Notes: generated by a model from the sequence alone, not told the origin. Positions 7,087-15,560 are shown, counted from the first letter of the stretch. The stretch is 21,807 nucleotides of DNA from JARIHD01 sp964610985 (GCA_964610985.1 CAZSZJ010000021.1:1-21807), one strand, 5' to 3'. Made by a program: numbers and translations.

Positions 7087-8523
7087 TTATTTCGCGCCGC
7101 GGCCGGCCAGAACCATTCGGACGGTTTTTGCCAGGATGACCAGGTCAAGCCATAGGCTCCAGTTTTGTACATAGTATAGGTCAAGCGTGCGGCGCTCTTC
7201 AAAGTTGATATCGCGGCGACCAGAGACTTGGGCGAGGCCAGTAAGTCCGGATTTGACACTCAAAATGGTATGACGCTTTTTGTAAGCAGCCAGTTCCTCC
7301 GGAATAAGCGCACGCGGACCAACCAGGCTGATGTCGCCTTTAAATACATTAAAGAGCTGGGGCAGTTCATCAAGGCTGGTGGCTCGCAAAAAGCGGCCGA
7401 TAGGTGTAATGCGTGGATCGTTTTCCAAAAAATCACCATTGTTGCGGTAGGTCTGGGCTAGTTCGGGTTTACCCATTATCTCAAAGGCGCGCTCCGGAGT
7501 GGTGCCATCGTATTGAGCATATTGCGTGCGGAATTTAATAACCTTGAACTTTTGGTCAAAACGCGTAAGACGATCCTGCCGAAAGAATACCGAACCACTG
7601 CCCGAAAGCGTGCTGATTATTGCAATAATCAGCATCGGTACAGCTGCAATAATTAGAAGCAATGAACCGAGGAGTAGGTCGGTCAATCGTTTGACGACCC
7701 GTCCCCAGCCAAAAAGCGCTGTGTGATGCACGGTTATAACCGGCACCGAAGAACGGAACAGTTCGACTTCCAGATTACCGACCAGAAGTCCAGTGTTGCC
7801 AGGAACAAATCGATAGCCTAAATGCTGTTGCTGCGCAAACGAAAGCAATTCGCTGTTCTTGGCGTCATCGGCATATAGTTCGGTTTGGATGATGCCATGC
7901 AGGTCGGCATCCTTATTGTGTACCAAGAACTGTTTAAACGAAGGATAGGTGGGAACGTCCCGGTTGCCAACCGTACGTTTTTGGCCGATTACACCAACAA
8001 TCTGATAGCCCGATCGACGGCCATCGGCCAGCCAGTCAACAAGTTCACCAGTCATGTGCGCATTTCCAACCAAGAGTACCTTGGTGAGACCGATGTTATA
8101 GCTAAACAACTGCACGCGGACAAACCGTGCCAGGTTGCGGACAATCAATAAGAACAAAAATCCGAGCCCAAACCCATATATAGGCACCAGCCGTGCCGGA
8201 AAGATCGGTTCTTTGGCCACAAAATCCCAAAACACGACCAGTAATAGGCCAATAAACGAACCAACCAGCAGCCGGCTAAACTCTTTGAACCGCTTTTCGT
8301 AAATACTGGAGTTGTATAGGCCTAGCCAGGCGAAAATGAGAATCCAAAAGGGAAGTACGGTCAAAAAGATACTTAAATAGGTAGTAGCGCTGATCGGTTC
8401 TAGTAGCGGGCGCAGGTCGATCTTGACGCGGAGTATATACGCAGCGACGAATGCTGCAACCAAAGCCAAAAAGTCCCCCACGATCAAAAAAGCGTTATAT
8501 AAAAGGGAGGCATTATTCTTCAT
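7087..8523 (-). CDS. Polyprenyl glycosylphosphotransferase (WbaP/ExoY-type initiating sugar transferase)
   Basis: It transfers a sugar-1-phosphate from an NDP-sugar to undecaprenyl phosphate, starting synthesis of a surface polysaccharide. The 478-residue membrane protein has four hydrophobic segments in the first ~130 residues, a central Rossmann-like domain (KVLLVGNAHMTGELV), a further membrane segment near 285-305, and the catalytic C-terminal domain. That domain contains VFFRQDRL, VIKFRTQ (usually KFRTM), DPRITPIGRFLRATSLDELPQ, DISLVGPR and SGLTGLAQVSGRR, all diagnostic for the family. It heads an operon with the GT4 gene. Its promoter lies so close that the mRNA leader is about 5 nt. Sugar specificity is unknown. 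Confidence 0.94.
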   Translation of the reverse strand: MKNNASLLYNAFLIVGDFLALVAAFVAAYILRVKIDLRPLLEPISATTYLSIFLTVLPFWILIFAWLGLYNSSIYEKRFKEFSRLLVGSFIGLLLVVFWDFVAKEPIFPARLVPIYGFGLGFLFLLIVRNLARFVRVQLFSYNIGLTKVLLVGNAHMTGELVDWLADGRRSGYQIVGVIGQKRTVGNRDVPTYPSFKQFLVHNKDADLHGIIQTELYADDAKNSELLSFAQQQHLGYRFVPGNTGLLVGNLEVELFRSSVPVITVHHTALFGWGRVVKRLTDLLLGSLLLIIAAVPMLIIAIISTLSGSGSVFFRQDRLTRFDQKFKVIKFRTQYAQYDGTTPERAFEIMGKPELAQTYRNNGDFLENDPRITPIGRFLRATSLDELPQLFNVFKGDISLVGPRALIPEELAAYKKRHTILSVKSGLTGLAQVSGRRDINFEERRTLDLYYVQNWSLWLDLVILAKTVRMVLAGRGAK

Positions 8524-8534
8524 ATTTCCAGCTC

Positions 8535-8562
8535 ATTGTAGCATTATTCGGGTGTATGTCGA
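8535..8562 (-). promoter_or_regulatory. Promoter of the sugar transferase operon, near-leaderless
   Basis: On the minus strand: -35 TCGACA (8557-8562), 16-bp spacer, -10 TACAAT (8535-8540, five of six) with an extended TGC just before it. The predicted start at about 8528 is only five bases from the ATG at 8523, so the mRNA would be almost leaderless. Confidence 0.6.
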
Positions 8563-8638
8563 TGCTGTTACCGGGGAAGGCCGCCAAGATTTTTGACTAC
8601 TTTCGAATCTTGAAAAACAGCACAATCGCATTTGTCGC

Positions 8639-8680
8639 TTGTCAAAGCTGAAGATCTACCCTACTATCAGCTGAAAGGGG
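8639..8680 (+). promoter_or_regulatory. Promoter and ribosome binding site of the copper oxidase operon
   Basis: -35 TTGTCA (8639-8644), 17-bp spacer, -10 TACTAT (8662-8667). The predicted start near 8674 gives a 19-nt leader that consists essentially of the ribosome binding site AAAGGGGTGA, nine bases before the ATG at 8693, which decides that start. Confidence 0.5.
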
Positions 8681-8692
8681 TGAACAAAATAC

Positions 8693-11600
8693 ATGCAACG
8701 TTACATATCTGCCATTCTCAAGAAACCAATATTACCGGTACAGGCATTTGTAGCGGTTTTTTTAGCACTTTGTCTGCAGGCATCGCTGCCATTTTTGGAC
8801 TCTGTTTTTGCGGCCACACCGGCTATTAGTAATATTACGGTTAGCAATGTACTGTCCGGCGCCGCTACCATCAGCTGGACAACCGATGTTATTTCGGACA
8901 CGCAAATAGAATACGGCCTGACCGCCAGTTACGGTACTTCTTCGACCTTGAACGCCTCGCCAGTTACCGGCCATACCCAGACTATTGGCAATCTCCAAGC
9001 CAACAAGCTCTATCATTACAAGGTCAAGAGCCGCGACGCAGCGGGCGACTTGGCGACGTCAGGCGACCGGACGCTCATTACGGCCATGGGCGCAACCGCT
9101 CCCGGTACAACAACCGATAGTGGCAATTCAAATACCATGAACACTACGCGATTTACTACTGGCGATGGCGGCAAATTAACGTCGCTTTCGGCTTATGTGG
9201 GTGTAGTCGACGCCAATGTGGCCAACCGCAGCTACCAAATGGCAATTTATACCGCCAACGGAACCGTGCCGGGCACATTGGTGGCCAGCACCGCATCGGG
9301 CACCCTAACAGCCAATAGCTGGAACACAGTGCCAATCAGTGGTACGCTCGCACCAAATACCAACTACTTTATTGCCTACAACTCCAACGGCTCAAGTAGC
9401 AGCGTTAATAACCTGCGCTACACTGATGGCGGCACGAGCGGCTGGAGCAGCGGCGGCCGAACCTTCGGTTCGTGGCCGGCTAGTTTTGGGGCGACGACCG
9501 CGCAAGCTGTTACATTTTCGATGTATGCGTCTTTTATAAGTGATACCGTGCCGCCAACCGTCGCGATTGCTACGCCCACAGAGGGTAGTGTTGTGTCGGG
9601 TGTGACTCAATTCACCGCCAATGCTTCTGATGAATCCGGCATTGCAGGCGTGCAGTTTAAGTTAAATGGTAATAACATAGGCAGTGAAGATGTCACCGCA
9701 CCTTACGAACTGAGTTGGGATAGCGCGAAGGTATTGAATGGCTCATATACTCTGACGGCTACGGCGACCGACTCGGCGGGCAACGGTACGACCTCCGCTC
9801 CAATTACCTTTAACGCTGCGAACGCACCTAAAGTTACAATTATTCAGCCCACCGCCGGCCAAAACATCGAAGCCACCAACATAACTGTTACCTACGCCAA
9901 GTCCGGTGACTGGCTGCCAGGCGACGGCAAGCATGCCCATCTCCGTCTAGATGGTGGTTCAACCAAGATGGACTTTGACACTGACAATAACCAGTCGTAT
10001 ACCTTTATGGATGTGCCAGCCGGTAACCACACTATAGAGGCGATAGTCGCTAATGGCAGTCATGTAGAATATGCAGGTTCCGGCCAAACAGTCAGTTTTA
10101 GCTCTATTGCCCCCGATGTCACGCCACCAACAATTTCAGTAACGGCTCCCCAGGACGGCGCGACCGTGCTTAACATGGTTGCTGTCACCGCCAATGCCGC
10201 TGATGAGACTGGCATAAAAGGCGTGCAGTTCTTGCTGGACGGCAACAATCTCGGATCCGAAGATATGACCGCGCCATATGGCGTTAGCTGGGACACTCTC
10301 ACTACTACAAATGGGACACACACGCTTACGGCACGTGCCCGTGATAGTCTTAATCAAACCACTTCTACGCCCATTACAGTAAATGTGCAAAATACCGACC
10401 CGCGCGCCATTGTGGGCGAATGGAGTCCGGTCATGAACTGGCCATTAGTCGCCGTGCACAGTACGCTCATGTATACCGGCGAAGTCCTAATGTGGGACGC
10501 ATGGGAAACGCCAACCACCCAGGCCAAGTTATGGAATCCAACTACTAATACCTTTACGGATGTACCTCTAAGTGCCACTAACGCCGGCCTGTTTTGTTCG
10601 GGCCATGCAACCGATGCCGACGGTAACCTTATAGTAATGGGTGGCCACGAACCCGATAGCAGCGGCATCAAAAACGTCTACTCATTTAATCCCACTACCA
10701 AAACCTGGACGCGCAAGGCCGACATGCAGTATCCACGCTGGTATCCGAGTGTGACCCAAATGCCCGACAACCGCATGATCACCTTTAGCGGGCAGTCAGT
10801 ACAAGGTACATTCGTAAATACACCTGAGATTTTTAACACCAAGACGAATATTAATAGTCTTGTGCCCATCAGCACTCCGCAACTCCGCGAAATTCAGTAT
10901 CCGCAGACATCCGTGCTGCCATCAGGCAAGATTCTGGCTATTTCGACCGAACAGGGTGGAGTGATGACCTATAGCCCGAGCAATAACGCCTGGACGAACA
11001 CGGGTACGACACAGGTACCGTACGGCGTATGGACATCGTTTGCGCCCGGTAAATATCTGATTACCGGTGGCGGCGAAGACTTCAATAGCTACAACGTCGG
11101 CAATCCCGGAACATCGCAAAAGAAGTCTCGCATACTGGACATGACCAATGACACGCCGGTATGGAGTGACGCCGGTACGATGAACCAAGGCCGTTCATTC
11201 CACAACGTGACAATGCTGCCGACTGGCAAAGCACTAGCAATTGGCGGTGCACCTCAGGTTACTGACTTCGCAGAAGTCGGTACGGTTACGGCCGAGCAAT
11301 GGGACCCAGCCACCAAGACATGGGCGGCAATGGCTAACCCGGCAAAACCACGCATGTACCATTCGACATCATTGCTTTTGCCCGACGGCCGCGTACTTTC
11401 GGCGGGCGGTGGACGTCTGCAGAATATACCTCCCGACCAACTGAACGCACAGATCTATTCACCTTCGTACCTCTTCCAGGGTGCCCGTCCAACTATCACG
11501 AGCAATCCAAATGTGATTAGCCACAATAGTACTATGGACTTCGTTTCGCCTGAAGCTGCAGACATTGCCAAGGTTAGCTTTGTGAGCCTCGGGTCAGTTA

Positions 11601-12982
11601 CCCATACCACCGACTGGAATCAGCACTTCATGGAACTGCCGTTTACACGAAACGGCGACACGCTGACAATCAACACGCCCGCAAATACCAATCTTGCTCC
11701 GGACAACTATTACATGGTCTTTTTGGTCAACAGCGCAGGCGTACCTTCGCAGGCCAAGATCGTAAAATTGAGTACACCCGACACCGGTGCACCGGTAATC
11801 AGCACCGTACAGGCAACTGGCGTTACGGGCACCGGGGCCACCATAAACTGGACTACGAATGAAGACTCCGACACGCAAGTGGAGTACGGCACGACGACCG
11901 GCTACGGTTCGTCTACCACACTGAACACAAACCTCGTCACTGCCCACACCCAGACATTGACCGGTTTGTCGGCAAACACCCTATATCACTACAGGGTTAA
12001 GAGTAAAGATGCTTCAGGCAATTTGGCAACTTCCATTGACTATACATTTACGACTCCGGCGGTGGACTCGCAGGCTCCAACCGTGTCGCTCACCGCTCCG
12101 ACGGCTGGTACGGTTTCGGGGGCGGTTAACCTTGCCGCAAATGCCTCCGACAACGTGGGTATAGCGGGCGTCCAATTCCGCATAGACGGCGTAAATGTCG
12201 GCACCGAAGATACTTCCAGCCCGTACGGCATTTCCTGGAATTCCGCCAGTGTCGCCAACGGTAACCACATCATTACGGCCGTAGCCCGCGACGCAGCCGG
12301 TAACGCTACGACATCCGGCAGCGTGACCGTGAACGTATCAAACACAGCTAGCGGCGGCCTCGTAGCTTCATATAACTTTAATGAAGGCACCGGCACGGCG
12401 GTTACTGACGGTTCCGGTTCGGGCAACACTGGTTCAATTTTCCAGGCCACATGGTACACGACCGGTAAATTCGGCAAAGCGCTCAATTTTGATGGCTCAA
12501 ACGACTATGTTTCAGTGAATGATTCGTCCAGCCTGGATCTGACAAATAAAATGACGCTCGAAGCCTGGGTGCGTCCCACGGCGAACTCTGGCTGGCGCAC
12601 GGTTATGATGAAAGAAAATGGTAATGAAATGTCGTACGGCATGTACGCCCGCGAAAGCAGCAACCGTCCGTCGGCCTGGATGCGTCTCAATCCGACCTCT
12701 GGCAGTTCGCAGTCGGCAGGAGCTACGCCTGGTCTGACGCTCAATGCCTGGTCGCATATGGCGGCAACCTATGACGGGACTTCCCTTAAGCTGTACATTA
12801 ATGGTACGCTGCGGGCCACCACCAACCAGTCCGGTAGCATGTATGTTTCAAGCAGTCCGCTCAAATTTGGTGGTAATGCGGTGTGGGGTGAATACTTTGC
12901 TGGACAGCTCGATGAAATTCGTATCTATAACCGTACATTAACCCCGTCCGAAATTCAGACGGATATGAACACCGCCCTGTAA
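8693..12982 (+). CDS. Secreted multidomain copper radical oxidase (galactose/glyoxal oxidase-like)
   Basis: A 1429-residue exported protein predicted to oxidise an alcohol or aldehyde with O2, releasing H2O2. Order: signal peptide (1-41, cleavage after SVFA); Fn3 (~43-130); beta-rich domain (~137-282); Ig-like (~284-375); a domain containing HAH (~377-472); Ig-like (~475-570); seven-bladed kelch galactose-oxidase core plus DUF1929-type C-terminal domain (~573-1025); Fn3 (~1030-1125); Ig-like (~1126-1217); LamG lectin-like domain (~1220-1428). Against Fusarium galactose oxidase, Cys635 (GLFCSGH) and Tyr684 (RWYPS) match the Cys228-Tyr272 thioether pair, Tyr889-His890 (MYHSTSLLLPDGRV) match Tyr495-His496, and His971 (THTTDW) matches His581. 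Trp290 is replaced by Ser, pointing to the glyoxal oxidase/GlxA side. No LPXTG or C-terminal membrane anchor. First gene of a five-gene operon. Substrate unknown. Confidence 0.9.
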   Translation: MQRYISAILKKPILPVQAFVAVFLALCLQASLPFLDSVFAATPAISNITVSNVLSGAATISWTTDVISDTQIEYGLTASYGTSSTLNASPVTGHTQTIGNLQANKLYHYKVKSRDAAGDLATSGDRTLITAMGATAPGTTTDSGNSNTMNTTRFTTGDGGKLTSLSAYVGVVDANVANRSYQMAIYTANGTVPGTLVASTASGTLTANSWNTVPISGTLAPNTNYFIAYNSNGSSSSVNNLRYTDGGTSGWSSGGRTFGSWPASFGATTAQAVTFSMYASFISDTVPPTVAIATPTEGSVVSGVTQFTANASDESGIAGVQFKLNGNNIGSEDVTAPYELSWDSAKVLNGSYTLTATATDSAGNGTTSAPITFNAANAPKVTIIQPTAGQNIEATNITVTYAKSGDWLPGDGKHAHLRLDGGSTKMDFDTDNNQSYTFMDVPAGNHTIEAIVANGSHVEYAGSGQTVSFSSIAPDVTPPTISVTAPQDGATVLNMVAVTANAADETGIKGVQFLLDGNNLGSEDMTAPYGVSWDTLTTTNGTHTLTARARDSLNQTTSTPITVNVQNTDPRAIVGEWSPVMNWPLVAVHSTLMYTGEVLMWDAWETPTTQAKLWNPTTNTFTDVPLSATNAGLFCSGHATDADGNLIVMGGHEPDSSGIKNVYSFNPTTKTWTRKADMQYPRWYPSVTQMPDNRMITFSGQSVQGTFVNTPEIFNTKTNINSLVPISTPQLREIQYPQTSVLPSGKILAISTEQGGVMTYSPSNNAWTNTGTTQVPYGVWTSFAPGKYLITGGGEDFNSYNVGNPGTSQKKSRILDMTNDTPVWSDAGTMNQGRSFHNVTMLPTGKALAIGGAPQVTDFAEVGTVTAEQWDPATKTWAAMANPAKPRMYHSTSLLLPDGRVLSAGGGRLQNIPPDQLNAQIYSPSYLFQGARPTITSNPNVISHNSTMDFVSPEAADIAKVSFVSLGSVTHTTDWNQHFMELPFTRNGDTLTINTPANTNLAPDNYYMVFLVNSAGVPSQAKIVKLSTPDTGAPVISTVQATGVTGTGATINWTTNEDSDTQVEYGTTTGYGSSTTLNTNLVTAHTQTLTGLSANTLYHYRVKSKDASGNLATSIDYTFTTPAVDSQAPTVSLTAPTAGTVSGAVNLAANASDNVGIAGVQFRIDGVNVGTEDTSSPYGISWNSASVANGNHIITAVARDAAGNATTSGSVTVNVSNTASGGLVASYNFNEGTGTAVTDGSGSGNTGSIFQATWYTTGKFGKALNFDGSNDYVSVNDSSSLDLTNKMTLEAWVRPTANSGWRTVMMKENGNEMSYGMYARESSNRPSAWMRLNPTSGSSQSAGATPGLTLNAWSHMAATYDGTSLKLYINGTLRATTNQSGSMYVSSSPLKFGGNAVWGEYFAGQLDEIRIYNRTLTPSEIQTDMNTAL

Positions 12983-12983
12983 T

Positions 12984-13562
12984 ATGAAAGCCTTTTTCCG
13001 CATGCTGGGGTGGGGACTGGTACTGTCATTGGTTTTGCCGTTGGGGGTAGGGGCAATGGCGGGCATGTACACGGCCAAATTCGTTGACGGACCTAATGTG
13101 GTCATTATGGCCAACAACGTGACTGACACGCAGGCCGATGTACCGGTTACGTACAACCTCCGCGTCTACGACCTGGAAGGCAAGCCGCTGTATTTTGGTA
13201 ATATAGATGTGCAGGTCAGACAAGGAAAAAAGACAATGCAGCAGTACAATGTGCGCCGTGGCCAAAACAGTGATGCTAGTATTGCGCTCACCTTTCCAAG
13301 GCAAGGCACGTACATGCTCGAAACTCGTTTTATGGACAATGACAAGCAAGTGGCGCGCGGTGAGTTTCCGATCGTGGTAGGTAAATCGCCAAATCAAGGA
13401 TGGCTTAGGACACTCGCCTCATGGCAGACTGTCGTTGGGTTTGTTCTGGGCGTGGTCGTGACCACAGTGCCCCGTCTGCCTTATACGAAGCGCTTAGGCG
13501 AAAAACTAAAAAAATGGTTCGCACGCTCTCACTCAGAAAAAGCGCCTAAACGGAATCGCTAG
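12984..13562 (+). CDS. Anchored beta-rich extracytoplasmic protein (FixH/YtkA-like fold suspected)
   Basis: 192 residues: a hydrophobic signal or anchor at 8-26, an extracytoplasmic beta-rich domain at about 30-133, a second membrane helix near 147-163, and a very basic cytoplasmic tail (KKWFARSHSEKAPKRNR). The pattern of strands with a proline/glycine turn (FPRQGTYMLETRF) resembles FixH/YtkA-type domains seen in copper and cytochrome-oxidase maturation, but I see no clear metal-binding cluster. It starts one base after the oxidase stop (TAA-T-ATG), so translation is probably coupled. The role in copper or redox handling is inferred from context only. Confidence 0.8.
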   Translation: MKAFFRMLGWGLVLSLVLPLGVGAMAGMYTAKFVDGPNVVIMANNVTDTQADVPVTYNLRVYDLEGKPLYFGNIDVQVRQGKKTMQQYNVRRGQNSDASIALTFPRQGTYMLETRFMDNDKQVARGEFPIVVGKSPNQGWLRTLASWQTVVGFVLGVVVTTVPRLPYTKRLGEKLKKWFARSHSEKAPKRNR

Positions 13563-13566
13563 TAGC

Positions 13567-14331
13567 ATGCCAGCCTCCAAAAAAGATCTGATCTTGCTGG
13601 ATAACCCACGGTTCTACATTTTAGCGGCAGCGGTGACATTGAGTGTGCTTATTCCTTCATGGCTGCGGTTGACGGTGCCGAGTGATCAATTGTTTGTTAT
13701 TCGGGTTGAGCAAGTCTTTGGGTATTTGTGTATGATTTGCTGGTATGTGGCGCTGATTACCTCGCCGCTGCAGAAGCAGCTTAGTGGCCGGTTTGGCACA
13801 AACTATCTAGTGTTCTGCCGCCGGGCGATCGGTGTTTCGGGTGCGTATTTTGCGCTGTTGCACGTGATGATTTCGCTGTTTGGGCAGATCGGTGGTTTGT
13901 CTGGCTTGGCCTTGTTGCCGCCGAGGTTCTTGTGGGCCATCCTGCTCGGTACTTTGGCGCTACTTATCTTATTGGCCATGGCAGCGACATCTTTTAATAA
14001 AGTAATCGCATTTATGACCTTTCCGCGGTGGAAAATGCTGCACCGTTTGGGCTACATCGGCGGTTTGGCGGTGTTGTTACACATTTGGATGATTGGTACG
14101 CACCTGTCGTACCTCAGCTTTCGTAGTGTAATCTTTGTGTTTTTGGTGATTTTGTTCCGGCTGGAGTCGGTGCGGATCGCTAATAATCTGGCCAAGAAAT
14201 ATCCGAATTTGCAGGACAAACGGGTGTTTATTTCGGTTGGATTATGGATAGCGGCTATGCTGATGTTGCTTCTATTGCCACAGCTTTTTGGATCGACTAC
14301 GAATCATCATATTTCAGAGGTGGGAGTATGA
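13567..14331 (+). CDS. Ferric-reductase-like transmembrane haem protein (MsrQ/YedZ-type)
   Basis: 254 residues with about six or seven membrane helices. It carries the b-type haem signature of the ferric reductase-like family: RRAIGVSGAYFALLH (His99), WKMLHRLGYIGGLAVLLH (His159 and His172) with a further His179. This is the membrane part only, with no FAD/NAD domain, as in MsrQ. In that family electrons pass from quinone or a flavin partner to an extracytoplasmic acceptor; here it could reduce Cu(II) for delivery or feed a secreted partner, which is inference. It starts four bases after the previous stop with no clear ribosome binding site, and its stop overlaps the next start as ATGA. MsrP, the usual MsrQ partner, is absent from the window. 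Confidence 0.86.
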   Translation: MPASKKDLILLDNPRFYILAAAVTLSVLIPSWLRLTVPSDQLFVIRVEQVFGYLCMICWYVALITSPLQKQLSGRFGTNYLVFCRRAIGVSGAYFALLHVMISLFGQIGGLSGLALLPPRFLWAILLGTLALLILLAMAATSFNKVIAFMTFPRWKMLHRLGYIGGLAVLLHIWMIGTHLSYLSFRSVIFVFLVILFRLESVRIANNLAKKYPNLQDKRVFISVGLWIAAMLMLLLLPQLFGSTTNHHISEVGV

Positions 14332-14864
14332 AAAAATTCCTGCTCGTAGTAATCGTGAGTGTGTGTTTGCTGGGCGGCACGGTACAAGCTCACGTGCTCA
14401 TTGCCGACAGCCAGCGCCGCATGGGTGCCGTGCTGCACATTACGCCCGATGACGATCCTATAGCGGGCGAACCGAGCACGATTTCATTAAGCATTCAGGG
14501 TGCGAACATATCGGAAAAGACCCATGCTTTTCGGCTGCATATCAAAAGCGATCAAGGACGGGAAGGCGATGTTCCACTGCACATAACAAGCGGAACGGTA
14601 ACGGCTTCGTACGTGTTTCCAATGCGAGGTGTCTATGCGTTGGTCCTGACAGCCGAGCCGATAAGTGGTGAGGGCCAGACAATTACGTTTGAGCATGCGC
14701 AGCGTGTCTCCCGCGGCGAAGCTGGATCTGGTGGAGTGATGTCGCCTCTGTGGGCTCGCATGGGTCTAGTTGGCTCGGTGAGTGCGCTGTTTGTTATCGG
14801 TTTTATGGTTTTTAATAAAAGAAAAGTTTTATCTGCGTATGCCGAGGACCGAAAGTTTAAGTAA
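14328..14864 (+). CDS. Secreted, C-terminally anchored protein with mature N-terminal His (possible copper chaperone)
   Basis: 178 residues: signal peptide ending GTVQA after residue 21, so the mature protein would begin HVLI; beta-rich domain to about 125 with Met32, His37 and an acidic DDD cluster (41-43); membrane helix at 145-163; short charged tail. A first-residue His is the feature used for copper in CopC, LPMOs and YcnI. The domain recalls YtkA/FixH or CopC-like folds, but I cannot assign a family firmly. The ATG at 14328 follows GAGGTGGGAG and overlaps the previous stop by 4 nt; the open frame to 14244 is only upstream read-through. Its signal peptide end (LLGGTVQAHV) is identical to that of the next gene. 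Confidence 0.85.
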   Translation: MKKFLLVVIVSVCLLGGTVQAHVLIADSQRRMGAVLHITPDDDPIAGEPSTISLSIQGANISEKTHAFRLHIKSDQGREGDVPLHITSGTVTASYVFPMRGVYALVLTAEPISGEGQTITFEHAQRVSRGEAGSGGVMSPLWARMGLVGSVSALFVIGFMVFNKRKVLSAYAEDRKFK

Positions 14865-14874
14865 GGGGGATAGT

Positions 14875-15498
14875 ATGAAAAAGCATTTATTGAGTCTGGG
14901 TTTGGCGATCGGAATTTGCAGTGTATTGCTTGGCGGTACGGTGCAGGCACATGTGGTCGTAAAACCAGCCGAAGTACCTACGGCGAGTTTTCAGACCTTT
15001 ACAGTTAGCGCGCCAAACGAAAAAGATGTGGCCGTAACCGAACTGAAAGTCGTCATACCAAAAGGGTTGAAACACGTGCTCCCCACAGTAAAAGACGGCT
15101 GGCAAATCGACGTCGAAAAAGACGGTCAAGGCGAAACTGCTAGAGTGAAATCGATCGATTGGAGGGGCAACACGATTCCGGCCGGATTCCGCGACGATTT
15201 TACCTTTAGCGCGCAAGTGCCCGCCGATGCCGGCAATCTGGAGTGGAAGGCCTATCAATCATACGATGGCGGAGTAGTTGTTGCGTGGGACTTGGCGCAG
15301 GACAAGCAGCCTAAAAAAGTCGACGGCACACCTGACTTTTCAAAATCTGGCCCTTTTTCGGTAACTAAGCTGATCGCCAAGGACGCTGCGGTTACCACCA
15401 CCAGTTCTACCACCTCTGAGTGGGCGATGCCATTCGCCGCGGTCGGTGTCGTTCTCGGTCTGGCTGCCATCTTTTTGGCCACCCGCAAAAAAGCCTAG
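14875..15498 (+). CDS. ycnI: YcnI-family (DUF1775) copper-binding protein
   Basis: 207 residues. The signal peptide ends GTVQA after residue 25, leaving mature HVVVKPAEV, the N-terminal histidine start of YcnI proteins, which bind Cu(II) through a mono-histidine brace. The typical late segment NLEWKAYQSYDGGVVVAWD (about 121-139), with Glu123, Trp124 and Trp138, fits DUF1775. A Thr/Ser-rich linker (173-182) leads to a C-terminal helix (187-203) and RKKA tail, so the protein is anchored on the outside of the membrane. In Bacillus, ycnI sits with the copper importer ycnJ; here it closes the oxidase operon and is a good candidate for loading its copper. Start at 14875 chosen for GGGGGAT upstream; gap 10 nt. 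Confidence 0.9.
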   Translation: MKKHLLSLGLAIGICSVLLGGTVQAHVVVKPAEVPTASFQTFTVSAPNEKDVAVTELKVVIPKGLKHVLPTVKDGWQIDVEKDGQGETARVKSIDWRGNTIPAGFRDDFTFSAQVPADAGNLEWKAYQSYDGGVVVAWDLAQDKQPKKVDGTPDFSKSGPFSVTKLIAKDAAVTTTSSTTSEWAMPFAAVGVVLGLAAIFLATRKKA

Positions 15499-15544
15499 TT
15501 TTTGTCAAAAAGTTACCACCCCTGATCCCCGTTGCCGCGTAGCG

Positions 15545-15550
15545 TATACT
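15545..15550 (+). promoter_or_regulatory. -10 box of a near-leaderless gtrA promoter
   Basis: TATACT lies ten bases before the gtrA ATG, with no convincing -35. The predicted start near 15557 leaves about 4 nt of leader. The context GCGTATACTAAA is almost the same as at 20569-20579. The AAAGAG between the box and the ATG could act as a ribosome binding site only if transcription starts further upstream. Confidence 0.5.
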
Positions 15551-15560
15551 AAAGAGACAC

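Noticed and set aside
7086..7259. Longer N terminus of the GT4 glycosyltransferase, to 7259.
   Set aside because: This part overlaps the conserved C-terminal end of the sugar transferase gene in another frame, and the ATG at 7085 directly follows that gene's stop.
15486..15520. AAAAA/TTTTT pairing after ycnI as an intrinsic terminator.
   Set aside because: The stem consists only of A-T pairs and lacks a GC core; it could not stop RNA polymerase by the usual mechanism.
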